Shown here: one piece after another, positions 34,430 through 42,255 of the stretch
Position numbering within the stretch: position 1 is the stretch's first letter
How the letters are laid out: each line of letters begins with the position of its first letter
Source: an uncultured Alphaproteobacteria bacterium
Lineage (GTDB): Bacteria; Pseudomonadota; Alphaproteobacteria; Micavibrionales; Micavibrionaceae
DNA: 64,000 nucleotides
Assembly: GCA_946481075.1 (NCBI GenBank)
Contig: CAMLMC010000001.1
Coordinates: forward strand, 558,001 to 622,000
Reading direction: 5' to 3'
The notes under the pieces: generated by a model
What the model saw: only the letters and a program-made list of their open reading frames with translations
Database searches by the model: none
Told to the model about the DNA's origin: nothing
Program-made: the position numbers and the translations under genes

Positions 34430-35611
34430 ATGTCAATTAAAAAAATGTTAATTTCTGATATGGACAACTCCTTACACATTAGTATCGCGCCGATGATGGA
34501 CTGGACGGACCGGCACTGCCGGTATTTCCACCGTCTTCTGTCGCCCAATGTGCGTCTTTACACGGAAATGGTGACGACGGGCGCCCTGCTCCACGGCGAT
34601 GTGGACCGCCATTTGCGATTTAACGATATCGAACATTATGTGGCGCTCCAGCTTGGCGGGTCGGAGCCTGCGGATCTCGCGACGGCCGCCAAGATGGGCG
34701 AAGACTACGGATATGACGAAATCAACCTCAATTGCGGCTGTCCTTCGGAACGGGTTCAGCGCGGCGCGTTCGGCGCGTGTTTGATGGCGGAGCCTGACAC
34801 GGTGGCGGACTGCGTTGCCGCGATGAAGAAGGCCGTCAATATTCCTGTCACCGTAAAATGCCGCATCGGCATCGATGATTCCGAAGACTATGTGTTCTTG
34901 CGTGATTTCGTGGCGCGGGTCGCAGATGCCGGATGTGAGATGTTTATCATCCACGCCCGCAAAGCGTGGCTGAAAGGCCTAAGCCCGAAAGAAAACCGTG
35001 AAATCCCCCCGTTGGATTATTCAATGCCCGCACGCATCAAGGCTGAATTTCCGAACCTTCAAATCATCGTCAATGGCGGCATCAAAACGATTGATGAGAT
35101 TTCTTCTTTTCTGCATTCCCCATCCTGTCATCCCGGAAAAGGCGAAGCCTTTATCCGGGATCTTCCTGACAAAATAAGAAAGATCCCGGGTCAAGCCCGG
35201 GATGACAGCGCGGGTGTAGACGGCGTGATGATTGGGCGCGAGGCCTATCATAACCCATCAATCCTTCTCGATATCGAACGCGAGATCTTCGGCAACGCTC
35301 AAACTTGTCATCCTGAGCGCCTTCCTTGTCATCCTGAGCGCAGCGAAGGATCTCAAGAGATTCTTCAGACGCTACCGCGCCTTCAGAATGACAAGAAGGC
35401 TGAAGTAGTGAAAGCGATGATCCCCTATATAGAAGAACAACAATCGAAATACGGCACACCGATCAATTCGGTGACCCGACATATGATTCCGTTGTTTCAA
35501 GGGGAACGCGGTAGCCGCGCATGGCGGAGAGCCCTATCGACCGAGCCGCACAAGGAAGGCACAAAGGCGGATTTTCTGTTAAAAGCTTTGAGCCTACTAG
35601 AGGCTATATAA
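34430..35611 (+). CDS. dusA: tRNA-dihydrouridine(20/20a) synthase DusA with in-frame palindromic inserts
   Basis: 393 residues, about 60 longer than usual. The FMN enzyme reduces uridines in the tRNA D loop. Typical segments are SIAPMMDWTDRHCRYF, LYTEMVTTGALL, INLNCGCPSERVQ (catalytic Cys), VKCRIGIDD, IHARKAWLKGLSPKENREIP, IIVNGGIKT, VDGVMIGREAYHNP and the C-terminal NSVTRHMIPLFQGERGSRAWRR. The excess length comes from two palindromic elements, translated between IDEIS and VDGVM (SPSCHPGKGEAFIRDLPDKI...) and after REIFGN (CHPERSEGSQEILQ). The frame stays open, so the enzyme may still work. The start is uncertain: ATG 34430, 34448 or 34460. Confidence 0.95.
   Translation: MSIKKMLISDMDNSLHISIAPMMDWTDRHCRYFHRLLSPNVRLYTEMVTTGALLHGDVDRHLRFNDIEHYVALQLGGSEPADLATAAKMGEDYGYDEINLNCGCPSERVQRGAFGACLMAEPDTVADCVAAMKKAVNIPVTVKCRIGIDDSEDYVFLRDFVARVADAGCEMFIIHARKAWLKGLSPKENREIPPLDYSMPARIKAEFPNLQIIVNGGIKTIDEISSFLHSPSCHPGKGEAFIRDLPDKIRKIPGQARDDSAGVDGVMIGREAYHNPSILLDIEREIFGNAQTCHPERLPCHPERSEGSQEILQTLPRLQNDKKAEVVKAMIPYIEEQQSKYGTPINSVTRHMIPLFQGERGSRAWRRALSTEPHKEGTKADFLLKALSLLEAI
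35125..35208. repeat. Palindromic element inside dusA, type 2
   Basis: CTGTCATCCCGG at the left end and CCGGGATGACAG at the right end are perfect 12-base inverted repeats around an 84-base unit (28 codons, frame-preserving). Inner arms are GGATCTT / AGATCCC. It belongs to a second sequence class (TGTCATCCCGG) beside the TGTCATCCTGAG class. Confidence 0.85.
35304..35395. repeat. Palindromic element inside dusA, TGTCATCCTGAG type, with duplicated left arm
   Basis: The left arm CTTGTCATCCTGAGCGC occurs twice, at 35304 and 35325, 21 bases (7 codons) apart; the right end is CTTCAGAATGACAAG (35381-35395). It is translated as part of DusA (CHPERLPCHPERSEGS). Confidence 0.85.
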
Positions 35612-35614
35612 ATT

Positions 35615-36082
35615 TTACTCATCTTGCTTAATCCCGTTCTCTAACGCCCATTTAGCTTCCAAATCATTTATTGTGAGTTGGCCAGGATATAAATAAGATC
35701 CCAGATAAATATTGTTCACAGTATTATCTTCATTAAATATAAAATTATAATGTGGCGGCCCCTTCATAAGATGCCTTAATCTTTCGCCTTTAGGCTCATA
35801 ATAGGAGTATAACTCTTTAAGAGTTCGACCTTGTCCTCCAGTAGCCCCCCCTGCGTCCACAAGCACCCTGTCCACAAAGTCCTTTGGCGTTCCAATCGGA
35901 AAAAGCTTTTGAAAAGCGTCCCGCAAGGAGTCGTCATCATAGCTGTAATTGCTAAATTTAAACTTATCTGGATCAAATCTTGGATCGGATGGATCGGTAA
36001 CTTTGAATGGATTGACAATTACGAACGCCGCAACGGCCAGCAATAAAAATAAGCCCCCTGCAATCCTCGTTTTCCTGCTCAT
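35615..36082 (-). CDS. Membrane-anchored hypothetical protein
   Basis: 155 residues from ATG 36082 (MSRKTRIAGG), behind GGGAGGAATT; the frame extends upstream but that part would overlap the divergent gene and its promoter. One N-terminal membrane helix (IAGGLFLLLAVAAFVIVNPF) anchors a soluble domain with many Tyr/Asp (FKFSNYSYDDDSLRDAFQKL). No family recognised. Convergent with dusA. Confidence 0.7.
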   Translation of the reverse strand: MSRKTRIAGGLFLLLAVAAFVIVNPFKVTDPSDPRFDPDKFKFSNYSYDDDSLRDAFQKLFPIGTPKDFVDRVLVDAGGATGGQGRTLKELYSYYEPKGERLRHLMKGPPHYNFIFNEDNTVNNIYLGSYLYPGQLTINDLEAKWALENGIKQDE

Positions 36083-36210
36083 AATTCCTCCCGCCCAAGA
36101 CACACAAATACTGACACAAAAGTTATGCAAACGCCTTAATAAGAAAGGAATTTGCATTTTTTTCCACGTCGTTGATAATGTGATAGGATTTGCTTTTATA
36201 AGGGCACGGA

Positions 36211-36807
36211 ATGAACTGGCAACGTCTTGATCGCGATACGAGCTTAAAGACCATCGACAGCGTAAAAAGCGCGTCCGATGCCGCCCTGTTTTCGCCCGCC
36301 ACAAGCGAGGTTCAGCGTGCCCCCCTGCGGTTTTACAGCCGCCTGTTTCTCTACAAAATCACCAATTTTGCCTCCCTGCCGTCTTTTACCTTCGAATATC
36401 TGGGCGATGGCCAGTTTTTCCATTATCTGGACGGGACGGAACAGCCGATTTATGTCGTGAATGATAAGGGCGACCTGGACCTGAATGAGGTCAATGTTAT
36501 TGATTATCTTGAATTTTTCCTCGGCCATGTGATGCTGGAAGACGATGAAATGGTCTTTATCCGCGATGCGCGGGATATGCCCCTTCTCGATTCCCTCGAT
36601 CCCGATGATGCCTACATTGTCGCCAAAAACCACAAAGCGCCGGAAATCTCCTATGACGCAGGCTTCGATAAATACACGGTAGAGGCCGATATTTACAGCG
36701 AGGGGCAGATGCTCCGCGCGATTATCGAGGTGACGGGCTCGGGCCGCGTGTCGGTGGTTCAGCGTAAAATGATTGTAAATGCCGCCGGTTCTGGAATAAT
36801 GGCCTAA
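36211..36807 (+). CDS. Hypothetical protein
   Basis: 198 residues from ATG 36211, with AAGGGCACGG upstream. Soluble, beta-rich in the second half (YTVEADIYSEGQMLRAIIEV). No signal peptide. It starts a small plus-strand group with 36814-37377 (six-base gap) and the 57-residue gene at 37402, closed by one terminator. No family recognised. Confidence 0.65.
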   Translation: MNWQRLDRDTSLKTIDSVKSASDAALFSPATSEVQRAPLRFYSRLFLYKITNFASLPSFTFEYLGDGQFFHYLDGTEQPIYVVNDKGDLDLNEVNVIDYLEFFLGHVMLEDDEMVFIRDARDMPLLDSLDPDDAYIVAKNHKAPEISYDAGFDKYTVEADIYSEGQMLRAIIEVTGSGRVSVVQRKMIVNAAGSGIMA

Positions 36808-36813
36808 GGTTTA

Positions 36814-37377
36814 ATGATGAACGATTCGACACAAACAGGACTGGGCGGTGCGTTTGGGGCCAAAACAAAGGGCTCTCAGATAGCCTATGGGCATCCCTAT
36901 TCCCGCGAAATCCTTGATTCCGCCAAAGAAATCATCCTTTCCACGGAAACCGGCCGTTCCCTGACGAAATCATGTGATCTGGGCCGAATTCCGATTAATG
37001 TTATCAAAGGCTTGGGGGAACCTGGTTTTTCGCCCGAATCCCGGATTATCTACATTCAGGCGTCCGGCAAGACCAATAAAGCAGACCCCAAGCTTATTTT
37101 ACAGATTATCAAGGCTATGCGGGAGGCGGATCAAGACCTTTTGGGCTTAAAAGTACCCGATCCCACAAAGGATATTATGGAGTATGCCTCTGTAATACAT
37201 GCAAAAAACATGGATTCCATCGTTCATGTTTGCAAATTTGTGAAAGACTTAATTAATACTTCGGGATTTACAGATTTCCTTGACGCGCTTGATGATTTGG
37301 GCTATAAGAAAGTATACAAAGTATTTGCTGAGAACGGTTCTAGAGAAGATATCTTCAAAGCATATGCGAGTAGCTGA
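36814..37377 (+). CDS. Hypothetical protein
   Basis: 187 residues. The N-terminus is Gly-rich (TGLGGAFGAKTKG). The middle has RSLTKSCDLGRIPINVIKGL and PGFSPESRIIYIQASGKTNK, then a helix KLILQIIKAMREADQDLLG. The arrangement of a central strand pair followed by a conserved-looking helix suggests an enzyme-like fold, but I cannot name it. It is followed by a 57-residue ORF 24 bases later. Confidence 0.65.
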   Translation: MMNDSTQTGLGGAFGAKTKGSQIAYGHPYSREILDSAKEIILSTETGRSLTKSCDLGRIPINVIKGLGEPGFSPESRIIYIQASGKTNKADPKLILQIIKAMREADQDLLGLKVPDPTKDIMEYASVIHAKNMDSIVHVCKFVKDLINTSGFTDFLDALDDLGYKKVYKVFAENGSREDIFKAYASS

Positions 37378-37401
37378 GTTTTTTGAGAGGGAGACTAAAA
37401 T

Positions 37402-37575
37402 ATGAACACAATTACGAACGCTCTTGGTGATTTCGCTAAAGCCGCTCTTCTGAACGCAGAAACAGTTGGTTTGGACCGTATGTCTCCTAGCCTTGATTTG
37501 ATTGAAAACCGTACTTTCCATCAGGTTGCTACACTTGGCTACAATGGCCCGCAAACACCGGGTCTTGGTGCGTAA
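37402..37575 (+). CDS. Small hypothetical protein
   Basis: 57 residues from ATG 37402, preceded by GAGAGGGAGACTAAAAT. The N-terminal half is a likely amphipathic helix (NTITNALGDFAKAALLNAET); the end is Gly/Pro-rich (TLGYNGPQTPGLGA). It is the last gene before a strong terminator. Its size and leader-plus-tail plan would also fit a secreted or modified peptide, but there is no modifying enzyme nearby that I recognise. Confidence 0.65.
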   Translation: MNTITNALGDFAKAALLNAETVGLDRMSPSLDLIENRTFHQVATLGYNGPQTPGLGA

Positions 37576-37596
37576 TACGCGCGAACATAGAATTCC

Positions 37597-37623
37597 AAAG
37601 GGCCTCGATGAGGCCCTTTTTTA
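37597..37623 (+). terminator. Intrinsic terminator
   Basis: AAAGGGCCTC / GAGGCCCTTT perfect 10-bp stem with a 3-base loop, followed by T residues. Confidence 0.9.
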
Positions 37624-37746
37624 TTGCCAAAATGTTGGCCCACTGCCACCACACTGAATCGGTAAAAGCGGGCCGACAAGGCCCACTTTTATAACTTTAA
37701 GCGGCAGCAGAAAATTTTCAAACCCGCAAAACGAACTAGACAGAAA

Positions 37747-38106
37747 TTAATGCGGGCCCGCTTCCGTCTTGGGGCGATCGATGGAGAAACTCTCGCCGCA
37801 ACCGCATCGGCCGCTCTCGTTCGGATTCGTAAACGTAAAACCGGATTGCATCTTGTCTTCTGCATACCCGATTTCCATACCAAACAGCATCCAGCTATTG
37901 ATCTTGGGGATATAAAGAACCGCACCGTCCCGCTCGATCTTGTCGTCGGCCTCAAGGTTCTCATCCATGGCATACGCCATCTGGTAGGAATAACCGGAAC
38001 AACCCGTGGATTTGATACCAAGGCGCAGGCCAAGCGCGCCTGGGTTGGCGGCGACTTTATTCTTGATGGCAGCAACGGCCTCGGCGGTGAGCGTGATTGG
38101 TTCCAT
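37747..38106 (-). CDS. Iron-sulfur cluster assembly accessory protein (IscA/SufA family)
   Basis: 119 residues. A-type carriers accept and deliver Fe-S clusters. The three ligand cysteines are in STGCSGYSY and in GRCGCGESF near the C-terminus. It is the last gene of the suf operon here, separated from sufT by a palindromic repeat at 38136-38204. SufA, ErpA and IscA cannot be told apart safely; context favours SufA. Confidence 0.93.
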   Translation of the reverse strand: MEPITLTAEAVAAIKNKVAANPGALGLRLGIKSTGCSGYSYQMAYAMDENLEADDKIERDGAVLYIPKINSWMLFGMEIGYAEDKMQSGFTFTNPNESGRCGCGESFSIDRPKTEAGPH

Positions 38107-38135
38107 AAATTATTATACCTCATTCCTATCTGTAA

Positions 38136-38204
38136 TGTCATCCTGAGCGAAGCACAGCGTAGCCGAAGGATCTCAAAGGGATTCTTCGCGTTGCTCGGAA
38201 TGAC
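38136..38204. repeat. Palindromic repeat between sufT and the iscA-type gene
   Basis: TGTCATCCTGAGCGAAGCAC at the left, GTTGCTCGGAATGACC at the right, with inner GGATCTC/GGATTCTTCG arms; same family as the elements in the 1-22 kb part. Confidence 0.75.
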
Positions 38205-38210
38205 CGCCGT

Positions 38211-38636
38211 TCAAACAAACATATTCAATTGCAATTTAGCCGTCTCCGCCATCTTCGACGGGTCCCACGGCGGGTCCCAGATGATATCGACATCGACATG
38301 GCCGACGCCTTCGACGCCGAAGATCGCGCCCTGCACCCATTGCGGCATTTCCTGCGCCACTGGGCACGCGGGTGATGTCAGGGTCATTTCGACATACACA
38401 TCCGGCTTGTCCGCGCCATCCTTTTCCATGATGTCGATTTTATAAATCAGGCCAAGCTCGTAAATATTCACCGGAATCTCAGGATCGAAAACCTTCCTCA
38501 GCGCGGCCCTTATGGGCTGTGCAAGCGGATGCGCCGAAACCTCCACCTCTGGTGGCTCGGCCATCTCGTCATATTCGTCGCCGACGGCGTTCTTTATCAT
38601 TTCTTCGTCTGCGGTGTAGTCGAATTTGATTGTCAT
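38211..38636 (-). CDS. sufT: SufT/MIP18-type Fe-S assembly protein (DUF59)
   Basis: 141 residues. The DUF59 core is clear: VFDPEIPVNIYELGLIYKID, then VEMTLTSPACPVAQEMPQWV with its conserved Cys, and IIWDPPWDPSKM. SufT-like proteins help mature Fe-S proteins. Start ATG 38636 overlaps the sufS stop by four bases (ATGA), so the two are translationally coupled. Confidence 0.92.
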   Translation of the reverse strand: MTIKFDYTADEEMIKNAVGDEYDEMAEPPEVEVSAHPLAQPIRAALRKVFDPEIPVNIYELGLIYKIDIMEKDGADKPDVYVEMTLTSPACPVAQEMPQWVQGAIFGVEGVGHVDVDIIWDPPWDPSKMAETAKLQLNMFV

Positions 38637-39865
38637 GCCAGCATACCCTTTGCCTTGTGCAGCCCGTGGGCCAGAGCATCAATATCGTTCTGGTTTGTGT
38701 AAAGTCCAATCGACGCGCGGATGGTGCCATCAACCCCCAGACGCCTCATAAGCGGCATACAGCAATGATGGCCGGTGCGTACCGCAACACCAACCTTGTC
38801 TAGAATGAGCGCGATATCGGACGGATGCCCCCAATCGGCGGTGAAGGACACGATCGGCGCCTTCTCCTGTGCGTTGCCGTGGAATTTCAGGCCGTCTATT
38901 TTGGCAAGGCTGCGCGTCAGGCTATCGAGCATCGCCTTTTCATGCGCCGCGATATTGTTCATGCCAATCGCGCTGACGTAATCGATCGCGGCGCCAAGGC
39001 CGATGACTTCGACAATCGCGGGCGTACCGGCCTCGAACCGCGCGGGCGGTTCTTTGAATGTCGTGCCGGTGAAAGATACGGTTTCGATCATATCGCCTCC
39101 GCCCTGATAAGGCGGCATGGAATCGAGCACATCATAATTGCCCCAAAGAACGCCGATCCCCGTTGGCCCATAGAGTTTATGGCCTGTAAAAACGATGAAA
39201 TCCGCCCCGATCCCCCGCACATCAACACCGCCATGGACAATGCTTTGCGAGGCATCGATCAGGACTTTGATATTCGCATTATGTGCCTTAGCATCACGCA
39301 CAATGCGCGCAACCGGGTTGATGGTGCCAAGCGAGTTGGAGGCCTGCGTAATCGCAACGAGTTTCGTTTTATCGGACAAAAGCGATGTGAGGGAATCGTA
39401 ATCCAGTTCGCCTTGATCGGTCAGCCCCGCAACTTTGAGCACAACACCAATCTGTGTTTCCAGCAATTGCCACGGCACGATGTTGGCGTGATGTTCCATC
39501 GCACTGATAATAATTTCATCACCACTTTTCAGGAACGTGCGGCCCCAGCTCTGCGCGACCAGGTTTATACCTTCCGTCGCATTGCGGGTAAAGATAATCT
39601 CTTTCTCGCTCGGCGCATTGATGAATTCGGCTACCTTATGACGCACATTCTCATACTCGCTCGTCGCGACTTGTGAGAGATGATACATGCCACGGTGGAT
39701 GTTGGCATAATGATAGGTTGCAAAATCGCGCATGCGGTCCAGAACAAAGGACGGCTTCTGCGCCGAAGCCGCAGAGTCAAGATAGGCCAAAGGCTTGCCG
39801 TTCATTAGAGTGGCAAGCGCAGGGAAATCTTCCCTGTATTGGCTTATATCTGTGTAGCCAACCAT
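38633..39865 (-). CDS. sufS: Cysteine desulfurase SufS
   Basis: 410 residues from ATG 39865 (MVGYTDISQYR), overlapping the end of sufD by 22 bases. The PLP enzyme removes sulfur from cysteine for cluster assembly. The PLP lysine is in FTGHKLYGPTGIGVLWG, the PLP contact His in AMEHHANIVPW, and the active Cys in VRTGHHCCMPLMRR. Group II (SufS/CsdA) features fit. The usual partner SufE or SufU is not seen in the window. Confidence 0.95.
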   Translation of the reverse strand: MVGYTDISQYREDFPALATLMNGKPLAYLDSAASAQKPSFVLDRMRDFATYHYANIHRGMYHLSQVATSEYENVRHKVAEFINAPSEKEIIFTRNATEGINLVAQSWGRTFLKSGDEIIISAMEHHANIVPWQLLETQIGVVLKVAGLTDQGELDYDSLTSLLSDKTKLVAITQASNSLGTINPVARIVRDAKAHNANIKVLIDASQSIVHGGVDVRGIGADFIVFTGHKLYGPTGIGVLWGNYDVLDSMPPYQGGGDMIETVSFTGTTFKEPPARFEAGTPAIVEVIGLGAAIDYVSAIGMNNIAAHEKAMLDSLTRSLAKIDGLKFHGNAQEKAPIVSFTADWGHPSDIALILDKVGVAVRTGHHCCMPLMRRLGVDGTIRASIGLYTNQNDIDALAHGLHKAKGMLA

Positions 39866-41196
39866 TGCCCGATCCGTTCCTGCAATTCTTCGCGCATGGC
39901 GTCGTTGACATGGTCTAGCGCCTGCGCACAAAAGGATTCAATCAAAAGCGCGCGCGCTTGCTTTTCAGGGATACCGCGTGCCCGCATGTAAAAGAGCGGC
40001 TCGTCATCCAGTTTGCCCGTCGTCGCACCATGTGAACATTTGACATCGTCAGCGTAAATTTCAAGCTCCGGTTTTGTATCCATCTGCGCCAGTGGCGAAA
40101 GGATCAGGGCGTTTGAAAGCTGATATCCATCCGTTTTCTGGGCAATCTGGTGGACATGCACCTTGCCCTGAAACACACAATGGGCCGATCCGGCCAGAAC
40201 GGATTTATACGTCTGGTTCGATGTACAGTTCGGCGCCTGATGTTCAATCGTGATTGTCGTATCGGCATGTTGCTTTCCGGTCAGAAGGTTGATGCCGGAC
40301 ACTTGCGCATGCGCATTTTCACCTTGAATTTCGGCATGAACCTGATTGCGGATAAAGCCTGCGCCTGCGATGAAATTAAACCCTTCATAGGTGGAATCAC
40401 GGCCGATCTGGACATGAACGAAGGACGTATTCACCCCCTCTTCCGCTTCGTTGAAGATGCGGTAGTGATTCAGCTTTGCATTTTTACCAATGACAATTTG
40501 TGTGACCCCGTTCTTCCAGTAGGCACCCGCGCCGGAATGACGTTCAACAATCGTTGCGGTTTCACCGTCCTTCACATGGATCACAAGGCGCGGTGACAAC
40601 AATTGGCCGTCTGCCGCATTGATAGTGATATCATCGTCACCCGTGATAATGCGGATATCTTGTGTGGACTTCGTATTCAAATCCCAAAGCTGCGTATCCT
40701 TATATTGCTCCGCGCCGGGTGCTTCTGGCTTCAAAAGCGCAACGTCCTTACCCCAGCCGAGCGAGGCAGGCGTAAGCGCCTTGTCTTTCAGCGCGCGGGG
40801 AAGGTTTGTGTATTTCCAGCGTTCCATTTTAGGATGCGGCAACACCCCCTCTCCCTTTAGGGAGAGGGTCGGGGTGAGGGCCTTTAGAATTTCTTGCATT
40901 ACGCCGTCCATATTTCCTAACACTTCATTGTTCCAAAATCGTAAGACCTGATAACCTTGATCTTCTAAATATCGGTCTCTAATCCTATCCGCTTCATTTT
41001 CATTGTGCTGCCCGCCGTCAATCTCAACTACCAGATCGTTTTCACGACTGACAAAATCAACAACATACGGACCAATTGAATATTGTCTATAAAACTTAAT
41101 ACCATTCAGTTGCCGGTTTCGAACGCACTTCCAAAACGTCTTTTCCGCATCGGTCTGCTTACGTCTTAAACTTCGAACCTTATCGACAATCCTCAT
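39844..41196 (-). CDS. sufD: SufD Fe-S assembly protein fused to an N-terminal DUF559 domain
   Basis: 450 residues. Residues 1-105 are a DUF559 / Vsr-like nuclease-fold domain (VRSLRRKQTDAEKTFWKCVR, FYRQYSIGPYVVDFVSREND, LVVEIDGGQH), with likely catalytic Asp and Glu-x-Asp. A linker LTPTLSLKGEGVLPHPKMER is encoded by a palindrome and leads into the SufD core (MERWKYTNLPRALK), which forms a beta-helix and ends QERIGQWLATQI. The usual N-terminal about 80 residues of SufD before the WKYTNL motif are missing. A separate SufD could be translated from GTG 40845 or ATG 40827; the palindrome offers an AGGGAGAGGGG ribosome site before GTG 40845. Confidence 0.9.
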   Translation of the reverse strand: MRIVDKVRSLRRKQTDAEKTFWKCVRNRQLNGIKFYRQYSIGPYVVDFVSRENDLVVEIDGGQHNENEADRIRDRYLEDQGYQVLRFWNNEVLGNMDGVMQEILKALTPTLSLKGEGVLPHPKMERWKYTNLPRALKDKALTPASLGWGKDVALLKPEAPGAEQYKDTQLWDLNTKSTQDIRIITGDDDITINAADGQLLSPRLVIHVKDGETATIVERHSGAGAYWKNGVTQIVIGKNAKLNHYRIFNEAEEGVNTSFVHVQIGRDSTYEGFNFIAGAGFIRNQVHAEIQGENAHAQVSGINLLTGKQHADTTITIEHQAPNCTSNQTYKSVLAGSAHCVFQGKVHVHQIAQKTDGYQLSNALILSPLAQMDTKPELEIYADDVKCSHGATTGKLDDEPLFYMRARGIPEKQARALLIESFCAQALDHVNDAMREELQERIGQWLATQI

Positions 41197-41232
41197 GGGC
41201 CCTCACCTAAATCCTCTCCCTAAAGGGAGAGG
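40847..41232 (-). mobile_element. DUF559 element with terminal inverted repeats inside the suf operon
   Basis: The left end (40847-40868) is CCCTCTCCC-TTTA-GGGAGAGGG and the right end (41213-41232) is CCTCTCCC-TAAA-GGGAGAGG, the reverse complement of the same palindrome. The match continues inward: GGGGTGAGGGCC at the left against GGTGAGGGCC read inward from the right. So about 38 bases at each end form an imperfect inverted repeat around a DUF559 reading frame. Similar DUF559 genes and CTCTCCCT palindromes are common in proteobacteria as I recall. No target duplication is obvious. Confidence 0.6.
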
Positions 41233-41236
41233 ACTT

Positions 41237-41986
41237 TTACGCCGCCGCCCCCGTAATATCGGCATAACCGGATTTTTCAAGTTCGAGCGCAAGCTCCGGC
41301 CCCCCCGTTTTCACAATCTTGCCACCCGCCAGAACATGAACGACATCCGGTTTGATGTAATCGAGCAGACGTTGATAGTGCGTGATGACGAGGAAAGAGC
41401 GCTTTCCATCGCGCATGGCGTTTACACCATCGGCAACGATTTTAAGGGCGTCGATATCAAGGCCGGAATCCGTTTCATCGAGGATCGCGATTTGCGGTTC
41501 CAGCATCGCCATCTGCAACACTTCATTGCGTTTCTTTTCGCCGCCGGAAAAACCGGCATTGACGGCGCGCTTCATCATATCTTCGGAAATGCCAAGTTCC
41601 TTGCATTTGCTCTTCATCAGTTTGAGGAAGCCAATCGCGTCCAGTTCCTCCTGCCCACGCGCGGCGCGTATAGAGTTCAGCGCCGTTTTCAGGAATGTCG
41701 TCATCTGGACACCCGGAATTTCCACGGGGTATTGAAACGCGAGGAACACGCCTTTCGCGGCGCGTTCTTCCGGCGCCATGTCGATCAGGCTTTCACCATT
41801 TAGCGTGATATCGCCTTCGGTGACATCATACCCTTCACGGCCGGCAAGAACATAAGACAGCGTGGATTTTCCGGAGCCGTTGGGGCCCATGATGGCATGT
41901 ACTTTCCCTGGCTCAATCTCCAAATCGATACCTTTCAGGATTTCCTTGTCTTCGATGGATGCTTTCAGATTGCTTACTTTAATCAT
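41237..41986 (-). CDS. sufC: Fe-S cluster assembly ATPase SufC
   Basis: 249 residues. ABC-type ATPase of the SufBCD scaffold. Walker A GPNGSGKSTLSYVLAG, signature FSGGEKKRNEVLQMA, Walker B AILDETDSGLDIDAL and the switch His in LVITHYQRLLDYI are present. ATG 41986 overlaps the preceding gene by four bases. The right end of the DUF559 element begins five bases after its stop. Confidence 0.97.
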   Translation of the reverse strand: MIKVSNLKASIEDKEILKGIDLEIEPGKVHAIMGPNGSGKSTLSYVLAGREGYDVTEGDITLNGESLIDMAPEERAAKGVFLAFQYPVEIPGVQMTTFLKTALNSIRAARGQEELDAIGFLKLMKSKCKELGISEDMMKRAVNAGFSGGEKKRNEVLQMAMLEPQIAILDETDSGLDIDALKIVADGVNAMRDGKRSFLVITHYQRLLDYIKPDVVHVLAGGKIVKTGGPELALELEKSGYADITGAAA

Positions 41987-42255
41987 GCTGCTTTCAACTC
42001 TTTTGCAATGTTATAGGTCTCTTCCGCCAGTTTAAGGCGCGTGGCTTCGTCGCTCGCATTGGGCAATGTGCCGAATTCTTCATAGGCGAACATGCCGCCA
42101 TAGGCCGTCATCAGGAAATCACACCCAAACGCCTGATCCTTGTTCAGGCGGTCTTTGCACGCCTCGAAAAAATCTGCCCAGACGCAATCATTGCGCGCGT
42201 GTAGCGTATACAAACGGTCAATATTCTCGATCAATTTCGTATAGCTTGCAGTCAT
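41983..42255 (-). CDS. Hypothetical protein between sufB and sufC (possible DUF6966-like)
   Basis: 90 residues from ATG 42255, overlapping the upstream membrane gene by four bases and sufC by four. The pattern ENIDRLYTLHARNDCVWADF, then FLMTAYGGMFAYEEF, recalls DUF6966 (a helical family with a YGGMGS motif); the match is mine from memory and weak. Tight coupling to sufC suggests a role in, or regulation by, Fe-S cluster assembly. Confidence 0.7.
   Translation of the reverse strand: MTASYTKLIENIDRLYTLHARNDCVWADFFEACKDRLNKDQAFGCDFLMTAYGGMFAYEEFGTLPNASDEATRLKLAEETYNIAKELKAA

Noticed and set aside
35097..35400. dusA as a pseudogene because of the inserts
   Set aside because: Both inserts keep the reading frame, all catalytic motifs and the C-terminal domain are present, and no stop or frameshift is seen.
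40837..40885. CCCTCTCCC-TTTA-GGGAGAGGG as a simple terminator
   Set aside because: There is no T tract in either direction, the hairpin lies inside an open reading frame and has an inverted partner at 41213-41232, so an element end is the better reading.
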